From positions 1 through 24,063 of the forward strand of contig JAOPVD010000249.1 in NCBI GenBank assembly GCA_025966295.1: a stretch of 24,063 nucleotides of DNA, given 5' to 3'. Shown piece by piece: positions 14,240-24,063 of the stretch. How positions within the stretch are numbered: position 1 is the stretch's first letter; every line of letters begins with the position of its first letter. A program made the position numbers and the translations under genes. Source of the DNA: Frankiales bacterium (GTDB taxonomy: Bacteria > Actinomycetota > Actinomycetes > Mycobacteriales > SCTD01). The notes below the pieces were generated by a model that did no database searches, had not been told where the DNA came from, and saw only the letters and a program-made list of their open reading frames with translations.

Positions 14240-15634
14240 GTGCCGTCCGCGCGACCTGTCGCCGTGATCGTCCTGGCCGCAGGCGAGGGCACCCGGATGC
14301 GGAGCGCCACGCCCAAGGTCCTGCACCCGCTCGGTGGCCGCACCATGCTCGGCCACGTCCTGCACGCCGCCGAGGCCCTCTCGCCCGAGCACCTGGTCGT
14401 GGTCGTCGGGCACGGCCGCGAGCAGGTCACGGCCGCCCTGACCGGCAAGGCCCGGGCGGTCGTCCAGGAGACGCAGGACGGCACCGGGCACGCCGTACGG
14501 GTGGCGCTGGACACCCTGGAGCACGTCGAGGGGACCGTCCTGGTCGTCCCGGGCGACGCGCCGCTGCTCACCGCCGCCACGCTGCAGGGGCTCGTCGACG
14601 CCCACGAGCGCACGCAGGCGGCCACCACCTTGCTGACGGCCAAGGTCGCCGACCCGACCGGCTACGGCCGGGTGGTCCGCGACGCGACCGGGGTGCGGGC
14701 GATCGTCGAGCAGAAGGACGCCGACCCGCAGACGCTGCTCATCGACGAGGTCGGCACCAGCGTGTACGCCTTCGCCGCCGGCCCGCTGCGCGAGGCGCTC
14801 GGCAAGCTCACCACCGCCAACGCCCAGGGGGAGCAGTACCTCACCGACGTCGTCGGGCTGCACCGCGACGCCGGCCTCACCGTCGGTGCCCAGCTGGCCG
14901 ACGACCCCGACGAGACCCGCGGCGCCAACGACCGGGTGCAGCTCGCCGAGCTCGCGCGGCTGCTCCGCGACCGGATCGTCGTGGCGCACATGCGGGCCGG
15001 CGTCGCCGTCCTGGACCCGCAGACCGTGTGGATCGACGCCGACGTGACGCTCGAGCCGGATGTCACGGTCGCCCCCAACAGCCAGCTGCACGGCCGCACG
15101 GTGGTGCGCCGCGGCGCGGTCATCGGGCCCGACACCACGCTCACCGACTGCGAGGTCGGCGCCGCCGCGACGGTGCTCAAGAGCCACGCCACCGGCGCCG
15201 TCATCGGCGAGCAGGCGACGGTCGGCCCGTTCACCTACCTGCGCCCCGGCACGGTGCTGGGGCCGCGCGCCAAGGCCGGGGCCTACGTCGAGGTGAAGAA
15301 CGCCGAGGTCGGCGCCGACACCAAGCTGCCGCACCTGTCCTACGTCGGCGACGCCACGATCGGCGAGCGCAGCAACGTCGGCGCCGGGACGATCTTCGTG
15401 AACTACGACGGCCACGACAAACACCGCACCACCCTCGGCGACGACGTCCGGATCGGCAGCAACAACAGCCTGGTCGCACCGGTCACCGTCGCGGACGGCG
15501 CCTACACCGCGGCAGGCTCCGCGATCACCCAGGACGTCCCGGCCGGCGCGCTCGCCGTGGCCCGGGAGAAGCAGACGAACATCAACGGCTGGGTCGCCCG
15601 CAAGCGCCCCGGCAAGGGGGACGTACCCGCATGA
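14240..15634 (+). CDS. glmU: Bifunctional GlmU (GlcN-1-P acetyltransferase / GlcNAc-1-P uridyltransferase)
   Basis: The 464-residue cytoplasmic enzyme makes UDP-N-acetylglucosamine, the precursor of peptidoglycan and other envelope glycans. The N-terminal Rossmann-like uridyltransferase domain has LAAGEGTRM (12-20) and Lys26 in TPKVLHP. The C-terminal left-handed beta-helix (about 255-464) acetylates GlcN-1-P with acetyl-CoA. Its catalytic base should be His365 in LPHLSYVGDA, followed by NYDGHDKHRT (from 388). The frame is open back to 13994, across the tRNA, but the true start is GTG 14240. It has GGGAG 5 nt upstream, and the product then begins 5-6 residues before the nucleotide-binding motif. 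The stop overlaps the prs ATG (ATGA), so the two are translationally coupled. Confidence 0.97.
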   Translation: MPSARPVAVIVLAAGEGTRMRSATPKVLHPLGGRTMLGHVLHAAEALSPEHLVVVVGHGREQVTAALTGKARAVVQETQDGTGHAVRVALDTLEHVEGTVLVVPGDAPLLTAATLQGLVDAHERTQAATTLLTAKVADPTGYGRVVRDATGVRAIVEQKDADPQTLLIDEVGTSVYAFAAGPLREALGKLTTANAQGEQYLTDVVGLHRDAGLTVGAQLADDPDETRGANDRVQLAELARLLRDRIVVAHMRAGVAVLDPQTVWIDADVTLEPDVTVAPNSQLHGRTVVRRGAVIGPDTTLTDCEVGAAATVLKSHATGAVIGEQATVGPFTYLRPGTVLGPRAKAGAYVEVKNAEVGADTKLPHLSYVGDATIGERSNVGAGTIFVNYDGHDKHRTTLGDDVRIGSNNSLVAPVTVADGAYTAAGSAITQDVPAGALAVAREKQTNINGWVARKRPGKGDVPA

Positions 15635-16611
15635 CCGGCCTCGAGATCGACAGCCGCAAGAACCTGATGCTGTTCACCGGCCGGGCAGCGCCCGAGCTGG
15701 CGGAGGAGGTCGGCAGGGAGCTCGGCGTCGAACCGGTGCCGACCGCCGCCTACGACTTCGCGAACGGCGAGATCTTCGTCCGCTTCGAGGAGTCGGTGCG
15801 CGGCTGCGACGCCTTCGTGATGCAGAGCCACGCGGCGCCCATCAACACCTGGGTGATGGAGCAGCTGCTCATGGTGGACGCCCTCAAGCGGGCCTCCGCC
15901 AAGCGCATCACGGTGGTCATGCCGTTCTACCCCTACGCCCGGCAGGACAAGAAGCACCGCGGCCGCGAGCCGATCAGCGCCCGCCTCATCGCCGACCTGT
16001 TCAAGACCGCCGGTGCCGATCGGCTGATGAGCGTCGACCTGCACACCGCGCAGATCCAGGGCTTCTTCGACGGTCCGGTCGACCACCTGTTCGCGCTGCC
16101 GCTGCTCGCCGACTACGTCGCCGCGAAGTACGACACCGCCAACATGACGATCGTCTCGCCGGACTCCGGGCGGGTCCGGGTGGCGGAGCGCTGGACCGAC
16201 CGGATGGGCGGCTGCCCGCTGGCGTTCATTCACAAGACCCGCGACCCGATGGTCGCCAACGAGGTGGTCGCCAACCGGGTGGTCGGTGACGTCGCCGGCC
16301 GGGTCTGCGTCCTCGTCGACGACATGATCGACACCGGCGGCACCATCACCAAGGCCGCCGACGTCCTGTTCGACGCCGGGGCCGCCGACGTCATCGTCAC
16401 CGCGACGCACGGCGTGCTGTCCGGCCCGGCGATGGACCGGCTGAAGAACTCCCGCGTCACCGAGACCATCATCACCAACACGCTCCCGGTACCGCAGGAC
16501 CGCCGCTTCGACACCCTCACCGTGCTGTCCATCGCCCCGCTCATCGCACGGGCCATCAGCGAGGTCTTCGAGGACGGCTCGGTGACCTCGCTGTTCGACG
16601 GGCACGCCTAG
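15631..16611 (+). CDS. prs: Ribose-phosphate pyrophosphokinase (PRPP synthetase)
   Basis: The 326-residue class I PRPP synthetase makes 5-phosphoribosyl-1-pyrophosphate from ribose-5-phosphate and ATP for nucleotide, His, Trp and arabinogalactan-type precursor synthesis. Visible motifs are FANGEIFVRFEESVRG near the N-terminus, the flexible-loop region PFYPYARQDKKHRGREP, the DLHTAQIQGFF metal/ATP motif and the PRPP-binding loop VLVDDMIDTGGT. The start ATG 15631 overlaps the glmU stop and has AAGGGGG about 11 nt upstream. A larger open frame runs into it from inside glmU and is not a gene. The glmU-prs pair is conserved in actinobacteria. Confidence 0.97.
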   Translation: MTGLEIDSRKNLMLFTGRAAPELAEEVGRELGVEPVPTAAYDFANGEIFVRFEESVRGCDAFVMQSHAAPINTWVMEQLLMVDALKRASAKRITVVMPFYPYARQDKKHRGREPISARLIADLFKTAGADRLMSVDLHTAQIQGFFDGPVDHLFALPLLADYVAAKYDTANMTIVSPDSGRVRVAERWTDRMGGCPLAFIHKTRDPMVANEVVANRVVGDVAGRVCVLVDDMIDTGGTITKAADVLFDAGAADVIVTATHGVLSGPAMDRLKNSRVTETIITNTLPVPQDRRFDTLTVLSIAPLIARAISEVFEDGSVTSLFDGHA

Positions 16612-16616
16612 CCACC

Positions 16617-16633
16617 CGCGCTCTCAGGGCGCG
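16617..16633 (+). terminator. Stem-loop after prs
   Basis: CGCGCTC (16617-16623) and GGGCGCG (16627-16633) form a 7-bp stem with one U-G pair and a TCA loop, 5 nt after the prs stop and before the rplY -10 box. No T-run follows. Confidence 0.4.
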
Positions 16634-16645
16634 CCGGGCGTCCGC

Positions 16646-16651
16646 TAGACT
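16646..16651 (+). promoter_or_regulatory. -10 hexamer of rplY
   Basis: TAGACT, identical to the glmU box, predicts initiation near 16658 and a leader of about 59 nt ending in a strong ribosome binding site (GAGGAG, 16704-16709). Confidence 0.4.
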
Positions 16652-16716
16652 CGGCGGCTGCGCCTTCCGCGCCCCCATGCCACGCAAGCCCAGTACTGCC
16701 TTCGAGGAGTTCCGCC

Positions 16717-17379
16717 GTGTCCGAGGTCCGCATCGTCGCCGAGCCGCGCACCGAGTTCGGCAAGGGCCCGGCCCGCCGGACTCGCCGGGCCGGCAAGGTG
16801 CCCGCCGTGCTCTATGGCCACGGCGACAAGCCGCGGCACTACAGCCTGCCGGGCCACGAGCTCATGCTCGCTCTCAAGCACGACGCGAACGCGCTGCTGG
16901 CGCTCCAGACCGAGGACGGCGAGCAGCTCGCCCTCCCCAAGGTCATCGTGCGTGACCCCATCAAGCGCACCCTCGAGCACGTCGACCTGGTCGCCGTCCG
17001 CCGCGGTGAGAAGGTCACCGTCGAGGTGCCGATCACGCTGACCGGCAACGCCGCTCCCGACGTCCTGGTCGACCAGCAGACGATGACGCTGACGGTCGAG
17101 GCCGACGCCACCAAGCTCCCCGACCACGTCGAGGTCAGCATCGAGGGCCTCCGGGCCGGCAGCCACGTGGCCGCCAAGGACGTCACGCTGCCGGCCGGCA
17201 CCACGCTGGCGCAGGACCCCGAGCACGTCATCGTGCAGGGCCTGGGCACGCCGTCCGCCGCCGACGTCGAGGCCGAGCTGGACGCCGCCGCCGCCGAGCT
17301 CGCCCCCGAGGGCGAGGCGCCGGCCGAGGCCGCCGCGACCCCGGGCGAGGGCGACGAGGTCCCCGCGACCGAGGCCTAG
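16717..17379 (+). CDS. rplY: 50S ribosomal protein L25/general stress protein Ctc
   Basis: The 220-residue two-domain L25 (TL5/Ctc type) binds 5S rRNA in the central protuberance. The N-terminal domain (about 1-92) is the 5S-binding L25 fold, with EFGKGPARRTRRAGKVPAVLYGHG and IKRTLEHVDL. The C-terminal beta domain (about 95-185) is typical of the Ctc form. It ends in an Ala/Glu-rich low-complexity tail (about 185-220), also usual in actinobacteria. The GTG start at 16717 has GAGGAG 7 nt upstream. pth follows after 30 nt with another GAGGAG, so rplY-pth is probably one operon, as in many actinobacteria. Confidence 0.96.
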   Translation: MSEVRIVAEPRTEFGKGPARRTRRAGKVPAVLYGHGDKPRHYSLPGHELMLALKHDANALLALQTEDGEQLALPKVIVRDPIKRTLEHVDLVAVRRGEKVTVEVPITLTGNAAPDVLVDQQTMTLTVEADATKLPDHVEVSIEGLRAGSHVAAKDVTLPAGTTLAQDPEHVIVQGLGTPSAADVEAELDAAAAELAPEGEAPAEAAATPGEGDEVPATEA

Positions 17380-17409
17380 TCCTCCACCCCGCACGAGGAG
17401 CACCGAACC

Positions 17410-17994
17410 GTGGCCGACGACCTGTTCCTGGTCGTCGGCCTCGGCAATCCGGGACCGGCGTACGCGGGCAACCGCCACAACGTGGGGTTCATGGTCGTCG
17501 ACCTGCTCGCCGAGCGGATGGGCGGGCGCTTCAAGGCCCACAAGGGCCGCGCGGACACCGTCGAGGGGCGGCTCGCCGGTCGGCGCGTCGTGCTGGCCAA
17601 GCCCAAGTCGTACATGAACGAGTCGGGCGGCCCGGTGTCCAGCCTGCGCGACTTCTTCAAGGTCCCGGCCGAGCGGATCATCGTGGTCCACGACGAGCTG
17701 GACATCCCCTGGGCCACGCTGCGGCTCAAGCAGGGCGGCGGCGACAACGGGCACAACGGCCTCAAGTCGCTGACCAAGTCGCTCGGCTCCAAGGACTACC
17801 TGCGGGTCCGCTTCGGGATCGGCCGCCCGCCCGGTCGGCAGGACCCGGCCGACTTCGTGCTCAAGGACTTCGCCGCCACCGAGCGCAAGGAGCTGCCGTT
17901 CCACGTCGACCGGGCCGCGGACGCCGTCGAGGCGCTGGTGGGCGGCACCCTCGAGGCGGCGCAGAACACCTTCCACGTGGACGGCCCGGCCTAG
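17410..17994 (+). CDS. pth: Peptidyl-tRNA hydrolase
   Basis: The 194-residue Pth1-family esterase recycles tRNA from peptidyl-tRNA dropped off ribosomes. Catalytic positions are all present: His23 in NRHNVGF, Asn70 in SYMNESG and Asp95 in HDELDIP, plus the substrate-binding GHNGLKS. The start GTG 17410 has GAGGAG 9 nt upstream. The gene ends 7 nt from the end of the convergent MarR gene, with no room for a separate terminator, so the two transcripts probably overlap at their 3' ends. Confidence 0.96.
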   Translation: MADDLFLVVGLGNPGPAYAGNRHNVGFMVVDLLAERMGGRFKAHKGRADTVEGRLAGRRVVLAKPKSYMNESGGPVSSLRDFFKVPAERIIVVHDELDIPWATLRLKQGGGDNGHNGLKSLTKSLGSKDYLRVRFGIGRPPGRQDPADFVLKDFAATERKELPFHVDRAADAVEALVGGTLEAAQNTFHVDGPA

Positions 17995-18001
17995 GTCGGT
18001 G

Positions 18002-18460
18002 CTACGCCTCGCCGCCGGCCTGCCGGCGGGCGATGGCGGACTCGAGCTCGGAGTTGAAGCGGGTCAGCAGCCGCACCAGCTCGGTGCGGTCCTGCGCCGG
18101 CCAGTCGGCCAGCACCTCGCCCAGGACCTCGTTGCGCTGCTGCCGGGTGGTCTCGAAGGCCCGCAGGCCGCTCTCGGTCGCGCTGATCAGCGCCGCCCGG
18201 GCGTCGGCCGGGTCGGGCTGGCGCTGCACGAACCCGACATCCTCGAGCGAGCGCACCTGCCGGCTGACCACCGACAGGTCCACGCCCAGCAGCCCCGCCA
18301 GCGCGGTCGGCCGGACCGGGCCCTCGTCCACGATCCGCCACAGCGCCTGGTACGCCGGGCGGTCGAGGACGGTGAAGCCCGACGGTCCGTGCAGGCGGAC
18401 CGGACGGGACAGGCGGCGCGCGAGCACGTTCAGCTGCTGCTCGAGCTCAGGGGCGGGCAC
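18002..18460 (-). CDS. MarR-family transcriptional regulator
   Basis: The 152-residue winged-helix protein contains the recognition-helix region RPTALAGLLGVDLSVVSRQVRSLEDVG, followed by the wing with the DxR-type motif DPADARAALISATESG. Helices before and after should form the dimer interface. The frame stays open a further 3.7 kb antisense to mfd, but the real start is GTG 18460: the product then has normal MarR length, and TACGCT lies 6 nt upstream, the leaderless spacing seen elsewhere here. It diverges from mfd, and the two -10 boxes are about 30 bp apart, so it may affect its own and mfd transcription (inference). The ligand is unknown. Confidence 0.92.
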   Translation of the reverse strand: MPAPELEQQLNVLARRLSRPVRLHGPSGFTVLDRPAYQALWRIVDEGPVRPTALAGLLGVDLSVVSRQVRSLEDVGFVQRQPDPADARAALISATESGLRAFETTRQQRNEVLGEVLADWPAQDRTELVRLLTRFNSELESAIARRQAGGEA

Positions 18461-18466
18461 GGCGGA

Positions 18467-18472
18467 AGCGTA
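18467..18472 (-). promoter_or_regulatory. -10 hexamer of the MarR gene, leaderless type
   Basis: On the minus strand TACGCT lies 6 nt before the GTG start, with no ribosome binding site between. Confidence 0.45.
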
Positions 18473-18502
18473 CGGCGCGGGCCCGGGCGGGTACCGGCGA
18501 CG

Positions 18503-18508
18503 TAGGCT
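18503..18508 (+). promoter_or_regulatory. -10 hexamer of mfd
   Basis: TAGGCT, the same hexamer as at pmt, metG and ispE, predicts initiation near 18515 and a leader of about 75 nt. Confidence 0.4.
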
Positions 18509-18514
18509 GGAGCA

Positions 18515-18562
18515 ACGGGGTGCGAGCCCCGTCACGACCCCCCGGCTCTGGCCGTGCGGGGG
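18515..18562 (+). promoter_or_regulatory. Two consecutive hairpins in the mfd leader
   Basis: Hairpin 1 is ACGGGG (18515-18520), a 6-nt loop, CCCCGT (18527-18532). Hairpin 2 pairs a C-run (18538-18542) with GGGGG (18558-18562), with an inner GGC/GCC stem (18544-18546 and 18551-18553). CCCTTTCGCGTT follows. The second is terminator-like but its T-tract is weak. They lie just before the mfd ribosome binding site (GGAG, 18579-18582). Confidence 0.4.
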
Positions 18563-18589
18563 CCCTTTCGCGTTGCCTGGAGCCTGACC

Positions 18590-22126
<3,537 letters not shown>

Positions 22127-22177
22127 CGGCATCTGGCACCCTGGAACACGTCGTACCGGACAAGGAGACCCCTGCTC

Positions 22178-23224
22178 GTGACCCGCACCCCTCGCCTGCT
22201 CGCCGCCTGCGCGCTCGCCGCGCTCGTCCTCACGGGCTGCGGTGACGGCACGGTCCGCACCGGCGCGGCCGCCACCGTCGGCGACGACCGGATCACCACC
22301 TCACGGCTCGACGACGTCATCACCGCGGGGCTGGCCGACCCCGGCGCCCAGCAGGGCGTCGGCGCCGACCGGGCCGCCTTCGCGCGCTCGGTCCTCGGCC
22401 GCCTCATCCAGCACGAGGTGCTCGCGGCCGCCGCCAAGGCGCAGGGCGTCAGCATCACGGGCGCCGACAAGGACCAGGCGCGGGCGGCCATCGCCGCCCA
22501 GCTCGGCGGCGAGGACCAGCTCGTGTCGCAGGCCACCAAGTCGGGCTTCTCGACCGACGAGCTGAACCGGGCGATCGCCGACAGCGCGCTGCGGGACGCC
22601 CTCGGCGACCGGCTCACGGCCGCCATCGACATCCCCGAGACCGCGCTCCGCGCCGCCTACGCGCAGGGCCTCGCCGAGTTCGACCGGGTCCACTCGGCCC
22701 ACATCCTGGTCCCCAGCAAGGCGCTCGCGCAGAGCCTGCTCAGCCAGGCGAAGGCCGACCCGACGCGGTTCGCGGCGCTCGCGGCGAAGTACTCCACCGA
22801 CACCGGCAGCAAGGACAGCGGCGGTGACCTCGGCTTCCAGGGCCGCGGTGCGCTCGAGAAGCCGTTCGAGACGGCCATCTTCGGCGCCAAGCCGGGCAGC
22901 TTCGTCATCGCCCAGACCCGCTACGGCTTCCACGTCATCCGGGTCATCGAGCGCCGGACCACCAGCTTCGCCGAGGCCACCACGCAGCTGCGGCGCAGTC
23001 TGCTCGGCCAGCAGCGCCAGGACGCCGTGAACAAGCTCCTGCTCGACACCGGCAAGAAGCTCGGCGTGCACGTCAACCCGCGCTTCGGCACCTGGGACGC
23101 GGCGACCGAGACGGTCCTGGCCCGGGTCGAGTGTCCCGACTCCGCGTTCAGCTCGCCCAGCCCGCGCGCCGTCAGCGCCGACGCCGCCGCGCCGGCCCCG
23201 ACCGCCTCGCCCGCCTGCCCCTAG
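22178..23224 (+). CDS. SurA-like lipoprotein with PpiC (parvulin) rotamase domain
   Basis: The 348-residue exported lipoprotein has a signal peptide ending in the lipobox LTGC, with lipidated Cys21. A SurA N-terminal-like helical domain follows (about 35-160). A parvulin-type peptidyl-prolyl isomerase domain (about 168-265) has HSAHILV, FAALAAKYSTDTGSKDSGGDLGF, and YGFHVIRVIERR. A tail rich in Ser, Ala and Pro ends the protein. Family knowledge: such proteins help fold secreted proteins outside the membrane (PrsA/SurA class). GTG 22178 has AAGGAG 10 nt upstream. It follows mfd by 51 nt and precedes mazG by 2 nt, so with mazG it forms an operon. This mfd-SurA-like-mazG order is seen in several actinobacteria. 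Confidence 0.93.
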   Translation: MTRTPRLLAACALAALVLTGCGDGTVRTGAAATVGDDRITTSRLDDVITAGLADPGAQQGVGADRAAFARSVLGRLIQHEVLAAAAKAQGVSITGADKDQARAAIAAQLGGEDQLVSQATKSGFSTDELNRAIADSALRDALGDRLTAAIDIPETALRAAYAQGLAEFDRVHSAHILVPSKALAQSLLSQAKADPTRFAALAAKYSTDTGSKDSGGDLGFQGRGALEKPFETAIFGAKPGSFVIAQTRYGFHVIRVIERRTTSFAEATTQLRRSLLGQQRQDAVNKLLLDTGKKLGVHVNPRFGTWDAATETVLARVECPDSAFSSPSPRAVSADAAAPAPTASPACP

Positions 23225-23226
23225 CG

Positions 23227-24063
23227 ATGGCGCGGGTCACCGTCGTCGCCTGCTCGCCCCGCACGCCGCCGGGCGTGCTGTCCTGGCCCGCCTGGCAGGC
23301 CCTGCAGGCCGGCCGGGTGCTGGTCGGCGACCCGGAGCACCCGCAGCTCCCGCACCTCACCGCGGCCGGCATCGCGTTCACCGTGGCGACGCAGGACGCG
23401 CTGCTGGGGCAGGACGACGACGTCGTGTGGCTGTCCACCGCGGGCGACGACGTGGTGCGGTCGCTGCACGCCGCGGGCGCGCCGATCGAGGTGGTCTACG
23501 GCTCCTACGACCCGCCCGGCGCCCGGCTGCTGGACGTGGTGGCCGTGATGGACCGGCTGCGGTCGGCGGGCGGCTGCCCGTGGGACGCCGAGCAGACGCA
23601 CACCTCGCTGATGCCCTACCTCATCGAGGAGGCCTACGAGACCTACGAGGCGCTGGAGACCGGCGACCGTGAGCACCTGCGCGAGGAGCTCGGCGACCTG
23701 CTGCTGCAGATCGTCTTCCACGCCCGGATCGCCAGCGAGTCCGGCTGGGACATCGACGACGTCGCGGGCGGCCTGGTCGACAAGCTGGTACGGCGCCACC
23801 CGCACGTGTTCGCCGGTGCCCCCGCCGACGACCTGGAGGGCTCCTGGGAGGCCCTCAAGGCGGTGGAGAAGGGCCGCACCTCGGTGACCGAGGGCATCCC
23901 GCTCGGCCAGCCCGCGCTGTCGCTGGCCGCCAAGCTGCAGCGGCGCGCGGCCACGCTCGGGGTGCCGTTCGTCCCCGCCGACGGCCTCGGCGGCGAGCTC
24001 TGGGAGCTGGTGGCGCGCTGCCAGGCCGCCGGCCTCGACCCGGAGGTCGAGCTGCGCGCCGTG
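23227..24063 (+). CDS. mazG: Nucleoside triphosphate pyrophosphohydrolase MazG, C-terminus beyond window
   Basis: From ATG 23227 the frame is open for 279 codons to the window edge. An N-terminal extension of about 110 residues, without MazG motifs, resembles the degenerate methylase-like extension of actinobacterial MazGs. The MazG domain follows: GGCPWDAEQTH (from Cys117), the metal-binding EExxE (Glu134, Glu135, Glu138) in LIEEAYETYEALE, and the second acidic motif EELGDLLLQIVFHAR. The RRHPHVF and SWEALKAVEK segments are also family hallmarks. Family knowledge: MazG hydrolyses (d)NTPs, including oxidised ones, to monophosphates and pyrophosphate, limiting mutagenesis. Actinobacterial MazG is about 325 residues, so roughly 45 residues should be missing. 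The start lies 2 nt after the preceding stop, indicating translational coupling. Confidence 0.95.
   Translation, partial: MARVTVVACSPRTPPGVLSWPAWQALQAGRVLVGDPEHPQLPHLTAAGIAFTVATQDALLGQDDDVVWLSTAGDDVVRSLHAAGAPIEVVYGSYDPPGARLLDVVAVMDRLRSAGGCPWDAEQTHTSLMPYLIEEAYETYEALETGDREHLREELGDLLLQIVFHARIASESGWDIDDVAGGLVDKLVRRHPHVFAGAPADDLEGSWEALKAVEKGRTSVTEGIPLGQPALSLAAKLQRRAATLGVPFVPADGLGGELWELVARCQAAGLDPEVELRAV

Overview
The window is a high-GC stretch of an actinobacterial chromosome. GC is about 70%, starts are often GTG or TTG, and the gene order matches the Mycobacterium tuberculosis block from pmt (Rv1002c) to mazG (Rv1021), with rearrangements. There is no phage, insertion sequence, CRISPR array or plasmid module. 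I cannot name the genus; a soil-type actinomycete outside Mycobacteriales would fit.

Layout. Bases 1-2417 hold a protein O-mannosyltransferase gene (minus strand, C-terminus outside the window) diverging from rsmI. Bases 2428-5020 hold metG and tatD, which overlap. Bases 5021-5341 are an untranslated region with a probable rpfB promoter and a leader hairpin. Next come rpfB and ksgA, a secreted glycoside hydrolase family 5 gene that looks inserted, ispE, and an ABC-F ATPase gene overlapping ispE. Bases 11243-13741 hold three minus-strand genes: a DUF72 protein, a TetR-family regulator and an acyl-lipid/acyl-CoA desaturase. Bases 13742-14033 are intergenic, with a 14-bp palindrome in the desaturase promoter and two tandem copies of an inverted-repeat element. 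Then come tRNA-Gln(UUG), glmU-prs, rplY and pth, a minus-strand MarR regulator, mfd, a SurA-like lipoprotein gene and the start of mazG.

Most genes are housekeeping: translation (metG, rsmI, ksgA, rplY, pth, tRNA-Gln), cell-envelope precursors and remodelling (glmU, rpfB, pmt), nucleotide supply and clean-up (prs, mazG), isoprenoids (ispE) and transcription-coupled repair (mfd).

Three things stand out. First, mfd carries a single in-frame TAG at 20300-20302, between the RNA-polymerase-interaction domain and the motor domains; both halves are otherwise intact and in the same frame. Second, -10 hexamers of the type TAGGCT/TAGACT/TACGCT recur before genes, often 6-7 nt from the start codon (leaderless arrangement), and at three junctions the TAG of the -10 is also the stop codon of the preceding gene. 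Third, non-coding structure is concentrated at a few control regions: the rpfB leader, the GH5 start codon, the desaturase promoter, the paired repeats and the mfd leader. I found no clear new multi-gene system; the novelty is in these regulatory features and in the state of mfd.
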